In this document: piece by piece, positions 22,792 through 33,322 of the stretch
Layout: each line of letters starts with the position of its first letter
Position numbering within the stretch: position 1 is the stretch's first letter
Assembly (NCBI RefSeq): GCF_001274535.1
Contig: NZ_CP012410.1
Location: forward strand, 1,833,126 to 1,897,125
DNA: 64,000 nt
DNA from: Leptotrichia sp. oral taxon 212
GTDB taxonomy: Bacteria > Fusobacteriota > Fusobacteriia > Fusobacteriales > Leptotrichiaceae
Direction: 5' to 3'
Made by a program: the position numbers and the translations under genes
Notes under the pieces: model-generated
Databases searched by the model: none
Told to the model about the DNA's origin: nothing
The model's input: the letters and a program-made list of their open reading frames with translations, nothing else

Positions 22792-22843
22792 AGGGTGTCT
22801 AAAATTAAAAATAACTTTACTTTTTAATTTTTAAAACAACCCT
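22792..22843 (-). repeat. palindromic repeat after dnaJ, likely terminator
   Basis: AGGGTGTCTAAAATTAAAAA (22792-22811) is nearly complementary to the inverse stretch ending ACAACCCT (22821-22843). The ends resemble those of the larger palindromic repeats (GAGACAACC-type). It sits about 33 bases past the dnaJ stop. Confidence 0.55.
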
Positions 22844-22875
22844 GTAATTTCAATAAAATATTTATATATTCTATT

Positions 22876-24063
22876 TTAATTATCAAACTTTTTAAAAAAT
22901 TTTTTAATTTTTTCCATAAAAGAATGTGATTCCTTATAATTTTTCTTTCCTAAGGATTCATCAAATTCTTCAAGTATTTTTTTCTGCTTTTCAGTAAGAT
23001 TAGTAGGTGTTTCTACCTTTATAGTTATTATTTCTGAACCTCTTCTTCCTGACTGAGTTATTCCTTTTTCCCTCAGTCTGAATACTTTACCATTCTGTGT
23101 TCCTTCGGGTATTTTTATTTTTGATTTTCCGTCAATTGTAGGAACTTCAACTTCTCCACCTAAAATGGCAGTAGTCATTCCTATTGGAATTTCACAGTAG
23201 ATATCATTTCCATTTCTTGTAAATATTTCATGTTCCTTGACAGTAATGAATATATACAAATCTCCATACACCCCGTCATTTTCTCCGGCATCTCCACCAT
23301 CTCTTACAATCAGCCTCTGACCTGTTTCAACACCAGATGGTATTCTTATCTTTCTCGTAACAGTTTCTTTTTCCACTCCTGTTCCATGACAAGTATTACA
23401 TGCTTTTTCAGGTATTTTTCCTGTACCATGGCATTGATCACATTCATGCATTACAGTCTGTATTCCAAAAATAGATCTCTGTTGTGTTCTTATATGTCCG
23501 GAACCACTACATTTATCACATGTTTTCATTCTGTTACCTGGTTCAGCACCAGAACCATGACATGTGTGACATTTTCCATTTCTCTTATATTTTATCTCTT
23601 TTTCTACTCCAAATGCCACTTCTTCCAATGTAAGTGTCAGATTATATCTCAAATCGGCACCTTGATGTACTTTAGGCCCCTGATTACGACGACCTCTTCC
23701 ACCGCCAAAGAAATCCCCAAATATATCTCCTAGATCAACATCACCAAAATCAAAGCCACCAAAGCCTCCACCTTGTCCAAATCCGCCAAAGCCACCTGCT
23801 CCTCCAGGTCCTCCTGGTTCAAATGCAGCATGACCATACTGATCATATGCAGCTTTTTTCTGAGCGTCAGACAATATTTCATAAGCTTCATTAATTTCCT
23901 TAAATTTTTCTTCGGCGTCTTTTTTTTCAGCTTCAGATGAATTAGCAAACTTATCAGGATGATATTTCATGGCAGCTTTTCTATACGCCTTCTTTATATC
24001 TGATTCACTTGCATTTTTTGGCACTCCAAGTACTTCATAATAATCTCTTTTCGCCATTTTCAT
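22876..24063 (-). CDS. dnaJ: chaperone protein DnaJ
   Basis: Hsp40 co-chaperone of DnaK. The J domain (1-75) carries the HPD motif (KYHPDKF); a Gly/Phe-rich region follows (about 80-125). The zinc domain has four CxxCxGxG modules ([32 protein letters not shown], about 155-225). Two C-terminal beta domains complete a type I DnaJ of 395 residues. The start is MKMAKRDYY or MAKRDYY three codons on; neither has a strong ribosome site. It is separated from dnaK by a membrane-protein gene and an aldose-epimerase gene, and I find no CIRCE element of its own, so it depends on read-through or a promoter I cannot see. Confidence 0.97.
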   Translation of the reverse strand: MKMAKRDYYEVLGVPKNASESDIKKAYRKAAMKYHPDKFANSSEAEKKDAEEKFKEINEAYEILSDAQKKAAYDQYGHAAFEPGGPGGAGGFGGFGQGGGFGGFDFGDVDLGDIFGDFFGGGRGRRNQGPKVHQGADLRYNLTLTLEEVAFGVEKEIKYKRNGKCHTCHGSGAEPGNRMKTCDKCSGSGHIRTQQRSIFGIQTVMHECDQCHGTGKIPEKACNTCHGTGVEKETVTRKIRIPSGVETGQRLIVRDGGDAGENDGVYGDLYIFITVKEHEIFTRNGNDIYCEIPIGMTTAILGGEVEVPTIDGKSKIKIPEGTQNGKVFRLREKGITQSGRRGSEIITIKVETPTNLTEKQKKILEEFDESLGKKNYKESHSFMEKIKKFFKKFDN

Positions 24064-24125
24064 TTATAGAACTGTCCAAAACCTTATAACAGTCCTATTT
24101 CTCCTTTCCTTTCTTTTATTCCGCG

Positions 24126-25007
24126 TTACAATTTTCCGTTAATAACTATTTTCGCAGTAAAAATATCATTTTCCTTTAATTTCATAATTCCCTTCTTTTC
24201 TTCCAGTTTCCCTGTACAGTTTGCAAAATCTGAAATTCCAAACCATGGCTCGATACACACAAATGGAGCTTTTGGTTTACTCCAGAAAGCAACAAACGGA
24301 AACTTGCTGTAATCCATTGATAGTTCACGTGTACTTTTACTGCATTTTAATGTCACCTTTGCAGAATTCAGATTTTCAAATATTATGGCATCATTATCAA
24401 ATATAGTGCCACTCAATTTTATTATTTTTTCATTTTTCAGATAATCTTTTTTCTCTTCCAGTATTAACGCATCATTACTAAGCTGATAAATCTGTGCAGT
24501 TTCATTTCTTTCAAATTCCAGATAATAATCTTCCAGTTTTGTGTCCTTATTCAGCTCTAATACAAATGCAGGATGTGCTCCCAATGAAAAATACATGTCA
24601 CCTTTAGTTTTATTCAATACTTCATATTTTATTTCAAGACCGTTATCAGTTATTGTATATATAAGAAAAAAATCAAATTCAAAAGGATATTTTTCCAATG
24701 TTTCCTCATTTGAAGAAAATTTAAATTTCAGAAAATTTTCTCCTTTTTCAACTAATTCAAAATCATTGTTTCTTGCAAACCCATGTCTTGTAGTTATTTC
24801 ATAGTCTTTTCCTTCAAAAACATACTTTCCATCTTTTATTACTCCGACAAACGGAAAAAGTACTGGTGAACTGGCAGCCCAATATTCAGGCTGTCTATCC
24901 CACATAAACTCTTTTCCATCCACTTTGTAGCTTGAAAGTTCTGCACCTTTTGAAAGTACTTCTATTTCAACATTTCCATATTTTAAAGTATTTAGTGCAT
25001 TTTCCAT
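24126..25007 (-). CDS. aldose 1-epimerase family protein (LacX-like)
   Basis: Galactose-mutarotase-like fold, 293 residues. The N-terminal EVLSKGAELSSYKVDGKEFMWDRQPEYW and PVLFPFVG are typical of LacX/YihR-type epimerases. The likely catalytic histidines are in TTRHGFARN and SLGAHPAF; the expected glutamate region is FVCIEPWFGISD. It probably interconverts alpha and beta forms of a sugar or sugar phosphate; the substrate is not clear. It sits between dnaK and dnaJ on the same strand, an unusual position with no obvious role in protein folding. Confidence 0.88.
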   Translation of the reverse strand: MENALNTLKYGNVEIEVLSKGAELSSYKVDGKEFMWDRQPEYWAASSPVLFPFVGVIKDGKYVFEGKDYEITTRHGFARNNDFELVEKGENFLKFKFSSNEETLEKYPFEFDFFLIYTITDNGLEIKYEVLNKTKGDMYFSLGAHPAFVLELNKDTKLEDYYLEFERNETAQIYQLSNDALILEEKKDYLKNEKIIKLSGTIFDNDAIIFENLNSAKVTLKCSKSTRELSMDYSKFPFVAFWSKPKAPFVCIEPWFGISDFANCTGKLEEKKGIMKLKENDIFTAKIVINGKL

Positions 25008-25124
25008 TTTAACACGTCCTTTATAAAAAGTTTTGTACTAATTTTTTTCTTCATCATTATGCCATATTTCTTTTTCAATCTCGTTATCCCAGTTTAAATT
25101 TATTTTTTGATATTTTTTATAAAA

Positions 25125-25652
25125 TTAATCCAATATATCTTTTCTTAAAAAATCTAAAAGTTTTGCTATAAATTTGAAATTATATGCAAGAATATATTCC
25201 ATCGTAGGCTCTACAAGTTCTATTTTAAATATCAACCTAGAAGCTCTTACTACAATGAATAATAATATTATTCCCACTATCGCCCCATAGGTCTGTTTAG
25301 AAAATTCTTTACAAACAAAAGTATAAAAATCATTTCTCTCTTTATTTTTATTATTATATAAAGAAAACAGAAAAATAAGCACAGGTATTATAAATAATAA
25401 TAATAATAATATATTATGTGTTACGAAACCCAATAAAATACTACCTATACTAATAAAACAAGAAACTATAGAATGTATTTTATTTTTAAAATCTATAAAA
25501 TTTAAAGAGTCTACGATACTCTCTACACAATACTCTAAAATTAAGAATCCCAATAAGTATTGTTTATTAAATATTAGTATAAATATTAGTATAAGTAATA
25601 ATAAAAATAAAACTATCTTTTTTTCTTTTAATTTTAACAAAAAAATAAACAC
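25125..25652 (-). CDS. small membrane protein, unknown function
   Basis: Not recognised. About 175 residues with four or five hydrophobic segments (roughly 12-45, 65-78, 80-95, 118-135) and a charged loop NNKNKERND. The extreme start is GTG next to AAGAAGG; a TTG four codons on has a better-spaced ribosome site. After the TAA stop the same frame stays open for another 28 codons, to a TAG at 25038-25040, and reads like protein (FYKKYQKINLNWDNEIEKE...). A recent nonsense mutation may therefore have shortened it. It lies between dnaK and the epimerase gene on the same strand. Confidence 0.6.
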   Translation of the reverse strand: MFIFLLKLKEKKIVLFLLLLILIFILIFNKQYLLGFLILEYCVESIVDSLNFIDFKNKIHSIVSCFISIGSILLGFVTHNILLLLLFIIPVLIFLFSLYNNKNKERNDFYTFVCKEFSKQTYGAIVGIILLFIVVRASRLIFKIELVEPTMEYILAYNFKFIAKLLDFLRKDILD

Positions 25653-25735
25653 CTTCTTTCAATTGTTTTCTACAAAAGAAGGAGAAATAGCTCCTCCTCC
25701 TCTGTATTTTAATTCCTTAAAACTTTTTCTGATTA

Positions 25736-27598
<1,863 letters not shown>

Positions 27599-27620
27599 TT
27601 ATTTTTTATAAAGTTAAAAA

Positions 27621-28190
27621 CTATTTCTTATTAACCGTCACCATCGCCGGTCTTATTACCTTCCCTTTTAATTTATAACCTTTTTGAAATACTTGCACGA
27701 TAACATCATTATCCAGTCCATCTTTCTCTTCTGTCATCATTGCCTGATGTTCATAAGGATTAAACTTTACTCCTTCACCTGCCTCAACTTCTTCAACACC
27801 TTCTTCTGATAACATGTATTTTAAGTTTCTTAAAATCATATTTACACCTTCAACTAAAGCATCAAAGTTTTTAGCTTCAACAGAAGCATTTTCAGCTCTT
27901 TCCAGATTATCAATATTTTCAAGAAGTTTTATTATTATTCCTTCTGAAGCATATTTTTTCATCTCAGAAACTTCCGTTTCCTTTCTTTTAGTAAAGTTTT
28001 GAAATTCTGCAAGCTTTCTTGTGTAAGAATTTTTCCATTCCTGAACTTCCAGTTCCAGTTTTGCTATTTTTTCTTCACACGTTTCTTCCTTATTATCAAC
28101 GTTTTCATCTACAGTTTCTTTTGTTTCATTATCTGTTTCAGTATTTTCGTTTTCAAGTTCTACTTTTTCATCAAACTCTTTTTCAGCCAT
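27621..28190 (-). CDS. grpE: nucleotide exchange factor GrpE
   Basis: Dimeric exchange factor that releases ADP from DnaK. An acidic N-terminus (about 1-40) leads into the long coiled coil (EEKIAKLELEVQEWKNSYTR, then LAEFQNFTKR) and a C-terminal beta domain with the family motif VIVQVFQKGYKLKGKVIRPAMV. Length 189 is normal. It lies 24 bases after hrcA and 58 bases before dnaK. Confidence 0.96.
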   Translation of the reverse strand: MAEKEFDEKVELENENTETDNETKETVDENVDNKEETCEEKIAKLELEVQEWKNSYTRKLAEFQNFTKRKETEVSEMKKYASEGIIIKLLENIDNLERAENASVEAKNFDALVEGVNMILRNLKYMLSEEGVEEVEAGEGVKFNPYEHQAMMTEEKDGLDNDVIVQVFQKGYKLKGKVIRPAMVTVNKK

Positions 28191-28214
28191 TTCCTACCCC
28201 TCATCTCCTTCTAT

Positions 28215-29222
28215 TTATTTATTTTTTTGCAATAACTGCTTCACTTCTTCTGAAACATATTCTACAAGTCCCACCGTTTCTGAATATTTCATCCGTTTCG
28301 GACCAATTACTCCCATTATTCCCTTGGCATCGCCCATCGTATAAACGGAAAATACAAATGAAAAATCTTCAAGTCCGGCAATATCCAGATCTTCACCAAA
28401 GATGACATTTACTTCACCATCTTTAAACTGATTTGTCTGAATAAACTGTAGAAATATCTGTTTCATATCTTCAGGATTGTTAAAAAATCTTACTCTGTCT
28501 ATTATTTTCATAACATCTGAAGTATTATTCTCAATTAAATTTGAACCACCCTCAAAAAATAATTTCCCCTCATTTAATATTTTATCCTCTTGGAAATCTT
28601 CCGGTACAAATAAATCTGTATTCATAAGAAACTTTTCTAAATCAGATAAAGTAAAATTTGGACTTTTTCTTATTTCTTCATTTAAAATCACATTTATATT
28701 CTGTACCTCCTGTTCTTTAAGAGGATTTTCCAGAAATATGTTGAGATTTTTAGTCAGAAATGAATCCATAATTATAACAGCCATAATATTTGTATCATTT
28801 ATATGTACTAGCTGTACTTTTCTTATTCCTTCCTGCCTTATAGTAGGTTCTAGCACGACTCCTGCATACTTGCTTATCTTTGACAGTAGCCTTGAAGTTT
28901 CTTCAAATATCATATCTATCTGGTTCATTTTCTTATTATATGCTTCAACTACTTTAGCCTTTGCTTCTGTAGATATATCCCTTATCTTAATAAGTTCCTC
29001 CACATATAATTTATATCCTTCACTTGTCGGAATTCTTCCGGAAGATGTGTGAGTTTTAGCAATCAGGCCTTTATCCTCAAGATCCGCCATCGTATTTCTT
29101 ATTGTGGCTGAAGAAACTCCTATACTATATTTCTTTTCCAGAGTTCTTGAACCTACACTTTCACCGAATTCAAGATAATGCTTAATGATTGCTTTTAGTA
29201 TCAATTGCTCTCTCTCATTCAT
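28215..29222 (-). CDS. hrcA: heat-inducible transcription repressor HrcA
   Basis: Represses class I heat-shock genes by binding CIRCE; its folding depends on GroEL. The N-terminal winged helix is clear ([50 protein letters not shown] region, residues about 15-65), followed by the GAF-like and inserted dimer domains and the ending [18 protein letters not shown]-type motif seen here as [20 protein letters not shown]. First gene of the operon; it regulates itself through the CIRCE 18 bases upstream. Confidence 0.97.
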   Translation of the reverse strand: [335 protein letters not shown]

Positions 29223-29240
29223 ATTTACACCTTCCTTTTG

Positions 29241-29267
29241 TTAGCACTCGTTTCAAAGGAGTGCTAA
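29241..29267. promoter_or_regulatory. CIRCE element (HrcA operator)
   Basis: Perfect consensus TTAGCACTC-N9-GAGTGCTAA, 18 bases before hrcA and just after the -10 box of the operon promoter. Confidence 0.98.
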
Positions 29268-29277
29268 CTACAGATAT

Positions 29278-29306
29278 ATAATATTATATTTTTGCATTAA
29301 TGTCAA
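29278..29306 (-). promoter_or_regulatory. hrcA-grpE-dnaK promoter
   Basis: TTGACA (29301-29306), 17-base spacer, TATTAT (29278-29283) on the minus strand. CIRCE covers the start of the transcript, the classic arrangement. Confidence 0.88.
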
Positions 29307-29354
29307 GCCTTTTTTTAAATTTTTTTCTATTTTATTAAAAATACTGAAAATACT

Positions 29355-29739
29355 ATGTTTAAAGTTATTACCTTTTGACTTATGGGGCGGAAGTCCTTTC
29401 AATCAGGCAAATAGAATTTTTGAAGAAGCACCTGAAAAAAGGGTAATCGTTGCTGGGCTTAATTTACCAATGCTTATAGAAGCTTATTCTGAGAGATTGA
29501 CTGCAACATCAGCTCATGAAATCGCAAAGGCAATTCTTCCTTCAGCTAAAGAAGAAGTAAAAGTGCGTCCGGAAGAATTACAGCCTGAAGAAAAACAGCC
29601 TAAGGCAGCTGTTACTCTGACAACTGTAGGACTTGTTCTTGCTATGGTTGTACATACTTTATCAGTAGTTATAGTTCACCAGGCAGACCGTGCCGCTGAA
29701 CAGGGTAACTTTAAAGGTGTTGAATTTGGCACATGGTAG
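29355..29739 (+). pseudogene. mannose-family PTS relic: EIIA end joined to middle of EIIC
   Basis: The open frame begins without a start at about 29377 with DLWGGSPFNQANRIFEE and NLPMLIEAYSERL, clear motifs of the C-terminal half of a mannose-family EIIA. It then passes through a Glu/Pro linker directly into VLAMVVHTLSVVIVHQADRAAEQGNF, which is the middle of a sorbose/mannose-type EIIC. The EIIA N-terminus with its active-site His, the whole EIIB domain and the first half of EIIC are missing, so a deletion has fused the two. The frame ends at a TAG (29737-29739). Confidence 0.85.
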
Positions 29740-30110
29740 CTCTTGCATGTCAGGGACTACGTATTGCAATTCCTGCAGTTTTACTTATGTTCATTCCTTC
29801 AAGCACTATTCAAGGTGCACTTGGAATTTTACCTCCTTGGTTTACAGATGGTATGACAATAGGTGGATGATTTATTCTAGCAGTTGGATACGCAATGGTT
29901 ATTGACCTTATGGTGACAAAAGAAGTATGGCCTTTTTTCTTCCTTGGATTTGCACTTGCACCGTTAAAAGAGCTGACTTTGATAGCAACAGGAATTATAG
30001 GTGTATGTTTAGCTATTATTTATCTGAACCTTTCTAAAAAAGGTGGAAGCGGCAATAGTGGAGGTTCATCTTCCGATGATTCTTTAGGGGATATTTTGGA
30101 TAACTATTAG
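29733..30110 (+). pseudogene. EIIC (ManY-like) 3' half, frameshifted and with an internal TGA
   Basis: In the +1 frame relative to the preceding relic the EIIC continues: MVALACQGLRIAIPAVLLMF, PPWFTDGMTIGG, then TGA at 29868-29870, then FILAVGYAMVIDLMVTKEVW and FFLGFALAPLKELTLIATG. The TGA replaces what is normally a glycine codon (GGA), so it is a plain nonsense change. The native end with a Gly/Ser-rich tail and DILDNY is kept. A membrane sugar channel in life, now non-functional. Confidence 0.88.
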
Positions 30111-30125
30111 AAGGAGAAATTTGAA

Positions 30126-30591
30126 ATGGCAGAAAATAAAATAAAATTATCAAAAGCTGATCGTCGTAGTGTAATGCTGCGTTCTCAGTTTCTACAAGGT
30201 TCATGGAATTCTTCAGACAATTACAAAAGAAGCATCAATACTTGGAATGTTCGTAATGGGAATTCTTGTTCAGCGTTGGACTAATATTGATTTCTCAATA
30301 GTTATCTCAAAAGTTAAAATGGCTGACGGTGCCTTCATTAAATTTCCTGAAGGTGCTGTAAATGGTACTCAGCTACAGGAAGTACTGACTGCCATGAATA
30401 AAGGAGTAGCTCTTTCACCTGATAAGGTAACTACTCTACAAGATAACTTAAATGAGCTTGTACCTGGATTTGCAGCATTACTGCTTACTTTCCTGTGTAT
30501 GTGGCTTCTTAAGAAAAAAGTTAATCCTATCGCCATTATCTTTGGATTATTTGCAGTAGGTATTATAGGACATGTTGTTGGGATTTTCTAA
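30126..30591 (+). pseudogene. EIID (ManZ-like) with a large internal deletion
   Basis: The true start is kept (AGGAG, then ATG at 30126, MAENKIKLSKADRRSVMLRS and FLQGSWN), but near 30208 the sequence jumps, out of frame, to the C-terminal third (GILQTITKEASILGMFVMG..., ending at 30591). About 150 residues expected between these parts are gone. The remaining open stretch from 30247 is not a gene in its own right. Confidence 0.88.
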
Positions 30592-30609
30592 TAACTTATA
30601 AATATATAT

Positions 30610-30676
30610 AAGTTGGACTAAATTATACGATTCAGAATTATATTTTTCTGTTTGGATTTCTGTCCAACTTTTTTTA
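30610..30676 (+). terminator. terminator of the former PTS operon
   Basis: Stem AAGTTGGAC / GTCCAACTT with a long AT-rich loop, followed by a run of T. It lies 20 bases after the EIID stop and is still intact. Confidence 0.7.
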
Positions 30677-30781
30677 TGAAATTCTCATAATTATTGGCAC
30701 AAACAGTAAAATAATTTTTACATATATGATATAATAATCATTATAAATAGACTGGATTATCTAAAATTAATCAGATAACCA

Positions 30782-30865
30782 ATGAAAAGGAAAAGAGTGT
30801 ATGATATTTATATAATTATTTTTCATATATTTATCATACAAGTTTTAAAATGGCTATTTCAATGA
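30782..30865 (+). other. 27-codon leader frame and hairpin before manO
   Basis: A short frame MKRKRVYDIYIIIFHIFIIQ... ends in TGA that overlaps the ATG at 30862 (ATGA), the second possible start of manO. Inside it TGTATGATA / TATCATACA (30799-30841) make a perfect 9-bp stem. It could be a coupled leader peptide, or a hairpin inserted between the ribosome site (AAAAGGAAAAGAG, about 30785) and the manO start. I cannot tell which. Confidence 0.35.
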
Positions 30866-31236
30866 ATTCAAAAGTAATATTCTCAACAAAGGCAAATTCC
30901 CTGAGTGGAATATTTGGAAATAAAAATGGAAATATTCTGATAGGAAACAAGGCCTTCGAGTTTTATAATGCCCGTAATCCTGAAGATTATATACAGATTC
31001 CGTGGGATGAAATAGAGAAAGTAAGAGCCCAACTCTTTTTTAAGGACAGATATATAAGAGGATTTTTTATTGATACAAAAAATTCCGGAACGTATAACTT
31101 TGTTGTCAGTGAAGCTGGAAAATCATTAAAAATAATGAGAGATTTTATAGGAAATGAAAAAATTGTCAGAAGTAAACCTGTTCTTTCATTAAAAAATATC
31201 TTTAAAAGAAAGAAATCTGATAATTCTAAAAAATAA
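30850..31236 (+). CDS. manO: DUF956 family protein (ManO), mannose-PTS associated
   Basis: Small cytosolic protein always found with mannose-type PTS operons and thought to modulate them; its mechanism is unknown. Recognised by KNGNILIGNKAFEFYNARNPEDYIQIPWDEIEKVRAQLFFK and the following IRGFFIDTKNSGTYNFV (residues about 25-80). 128 residues is usual. The start is ATG at 30850 or at 30862; neither has a good ribosome site. It follows the dead EIIA-EIIC-EIID genes, so it seems to have outlived the system it serves, unless another mannose PTS exists elsewhere. Confidence 0.82.
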   Translation: MAISMNSKVIFSTKANSLSGIFGNKNGNILIGNKAFEFYNARNPEDYIQIPWDEIEKVRAQLFFKDRYIRGFFIDTKNSGTYNFVVSEAGKSLKIMRDFIGNEKIVRSKPVLSLKNIFKRKKSDNSKK

Positions 31237-31329
31237 CTCTATTGAAAAAATTATTCATTAGTAGTAGAATAACTAAATATAAATACTTTAATATAATAAA
31301 AATATACAACTGCAAAGGGGTGCTTATAA

Positions 31330-32271
31330 ATGATATTTCCTGAACCATTAAGAAAAGGGGATAATATATTCTTATTCTGTCCTTCTTCGCCTATAGTTCC
31401 TGAAGAGGATATTGAAAAATGTAAAAAAGTTATAGTAGATTTAGGATTTAATCCTGTCATTGGAAAAAGTTTGTATGAAAACTACGGAGGATACATGGCA
31501 GGAAAGGCTGAAATCCGTATTAAAGATTTACATGAAGCTTTTTCACGAAAGGATATTAAAGGAATATTCTGTGTAAAGGGCGGTTATTCAGCTTCACAGC
31601 TTTTAGATAAAATCGACTATGAGCTGATAAGAAATAATCCTAAAGTTTTTGTAGGATACAGCGATGTCACAAACCTTCACATTGCATTCAATCAGAAATG
31701 TAATCTGGGAACTTACCATGGACCAATGGTAAAATCAAATATGATAAACGACTTCAATGACTATACAAAATCTTCTTTTTTTAAAGCCTTGGAGAAGCAA
31801 GAATGGAAATATGAAGAACCTGAAAATATGCCACTCTCCATTCTTACAAAAGGAAATGCATCTTCCGATATTGTTAGCGGTGTCCTTACAGGAGGAAATC
31901 TGGCAATTATAGTAACCACTCTGGGCACTGAGTACGAAATAAATACTAAAGATAAAATACTGTTTCTGGAAGATGTCGATGAAGAAACAGGTTCCCTGAA
32001 CAGAATGCTTACCCACCTGAAATATGCAGGTAAACTTGATGACTGTAAGGCAGTTGTTTTTGGAAATTTTGCGGCATGTAAAAATACATATACTAAAGAA
32101 AATCAGCATTATGACCTGATGGAACTTTTAAAGGATTTTTTTGCCAACTATGACAAACCTGTTATTTATGGAATGGAATCAGGACATAAAAAACCATATA
32201 TGTTTACATTGCCTTTAGGTGCAGAGTGCAGCATAAATCTTCAGAACAGGGAAATATTTTTTGAAAAGTAG
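31330..32271 (+). CDS. LD-carboxypeptidase (peptidase family S66)
   Basis: Serine peptidase that removes the terminal D-Ala from murein tetrapeptides (LdcA) or cleaves related amides (MccF). The nucleophile elbow is VGYSDVTNL (S111), preceded by GIFCVKGGYSASQLLDKID (around 78-96). A conserved glutamate is in LFLEDVDEETGSLNRML, and the C-terminal histidine region is YGMESGHKKPYMFTLPLG. 313 residues is normal and there is no signal peptide, so it acts in the cytoplasm. AAAGGGG precedes the ATG. First of three peptidase genes spaced 54 and 28 bases apart. Confidence 0.93.
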   Translation: MIFPEPLRKGDNIFLFCPSSPIVPEEDIEKCKKVIVDLGFNPVIGKSLYENYGGYMAGKAEIRIKDLHEAFSRKDIKGIFCVKGGYSASQLLDKIDYELIRNNPKVFVGYSDVTNLHIAFNQKCNLGTYHGPMVKSNMINDFNDYTKSSFFKALEKQEWKYEEPENMPLSILTKGNASSDIVSGVLTGGNLAIIVTTLGTEYEINTKDKILFLEDVDEETGSLNRMLTHLKYAGKLDDCKAVVFGNFAACKNTYTKENQHYDLMELLKDFFANYDKPVIYGMESGHKKPYMFTLPLGAECSINLQNREIFFEK

Positions 32272-32325
32272 AATTCATTACTGGTCAGATATAATAAAAT
32301 TTACAGATACGGAAGGAGAAAAATA

Positions 32326-33294
32326 ATGTTTTTTGATATGCATGCAGATTTATGGACAGACAACCTGTGGGAATATGAAAAGGGGAAAAGTGATGTCATA
32401 AGAAGAAAATATAAAGACCGATTTATAGAAGGTGGTGTCTTTGGAGGCATTTTCGTAATATATCTTAATACTTTTAAAGATTCAAATCCTGAAGAAACTT
32501 TTTTCAGAAGCCTCCGTGCAATGAGCGAAGAGCTTTATCATGCAAGGGATTTAGTACATGTCATAAAAAATCCTGAAGACTTTGAAAAAGCGAAATCTCA
32601 AAATAAATTTGCTACACTTTTAGGAATCGAAGGACTTCCTGGAATTGGATCAAACCTTGACTATATTTATCTTCTTGAAAGAATGGGAATAAGACACATA
32701 GGACTTACATGGAATGAGCAGAATGCCTTTGCAACAGGGCAGAGAGGGGATAAAGACAGAGGATTGACTGATTTAGGTATAAAAGCTGTTGAAATTATTG
32801 AAAATCTGGGAATTCTTCTTGATCTTTCCCATGCAAATGATAAGACTTTCTGGGATGTTGCAAAACATGCGAAAAAACCTTTTTTTGCTTCACATTCCAA
32901 CTCCAGAACTCTTTGCCCGGCAATGAGAAACCTGACCGATGACCAGATACTCTGCATAGGTGAAAGGAATGGAATGGTAGGAATGAACAGCTATCATGGA
33001 TTTGTAAGTGACAAGGAAGATGAAAAAAATCTGGATACATTGCTGAATCATATGGAATATATTGCAGAAAAAATAGGAATTGATAAAGTCGGATTCGGCT
33101 TTGACTTCGCTGAATACTACAATGTACCTGGTGTAGATGAAGATGAAGGTCTGAAAGGCGTTTATGACATTACGGAAGTAAAAAATGTAGCAACAGCCTT
33201 GAAAAAACGTGGATATTCAGATGAAGACATTGAAAAAGTATCATACAGGAACTTTATTGCTTTCTTTGAAAGAATAAGAAATGGCATTAAATAA
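32326..33294 (+). CDS. membrane dipeptidase family protein (peptidase M19, renal-dipeptidase type)
   Basis: Zinc dipeptidase that cuts dipeptides, often ones with a C-terminal D-residue. Metal ligands expected in the family are visible: MHADLW at the N-terminus (H6, D8), the bridging glutamate in LLGIEGLPG, and histidines in LDLSHANDKTFWD and FASHSNSR. The late GIDKVGFGFDFAEYY matches the family's substrate loop. AAGGAG lies 8 bases before the ATG. No signal peptide. Its place between an LD-carboxypeptidase and a gamma-glutamyl hydrolase suggests it digests murein peptides. Confidence 0.94.
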   Translation: MFFDMHADLWTDNLWEYEKGKSDVIRRKYKDRFIEGGVFGGIFVIYLNTFKDSNPEETFFRSLRAMSEELYHARDLVHVIKNPEDFEKAKSQNKFATLLGIEGLPGIGSNLDYIYLLERMGIRHIGLTWNEQNAFATGQRGDKDRGLTDLGIKAVEIIENLGILLDLSHANDKTFWDVAKHAKKPFFASHSNSRTLCPAMRNLTDDQILCIGERNGMVGMNSYHGFVSDKEDEKNLDTLLNHMEYIAEKIGIDKVGFGFDFAEYYNVPGVDEDEGLKGVYDITEVKNVATALKKRGYSDEDIEKVSYRNFIAFFERIRNGIK

Positions 33295-33322
33295 AATACA
33301 GATATACGAAAGGATATAAATT

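Noticed and set aside
24064-24125. A second CIRCE element before dnaJ
   Set aside because: No TTAGCACTC or GAGTGCTAA half is present there.
29868-29870. TGA in EIIC as a selenocysteine codon
   Set aside because: Position is a conserved glycine in this family, the gene is already frameshifted and deleted, and no SECIS-like hairpin stands out.
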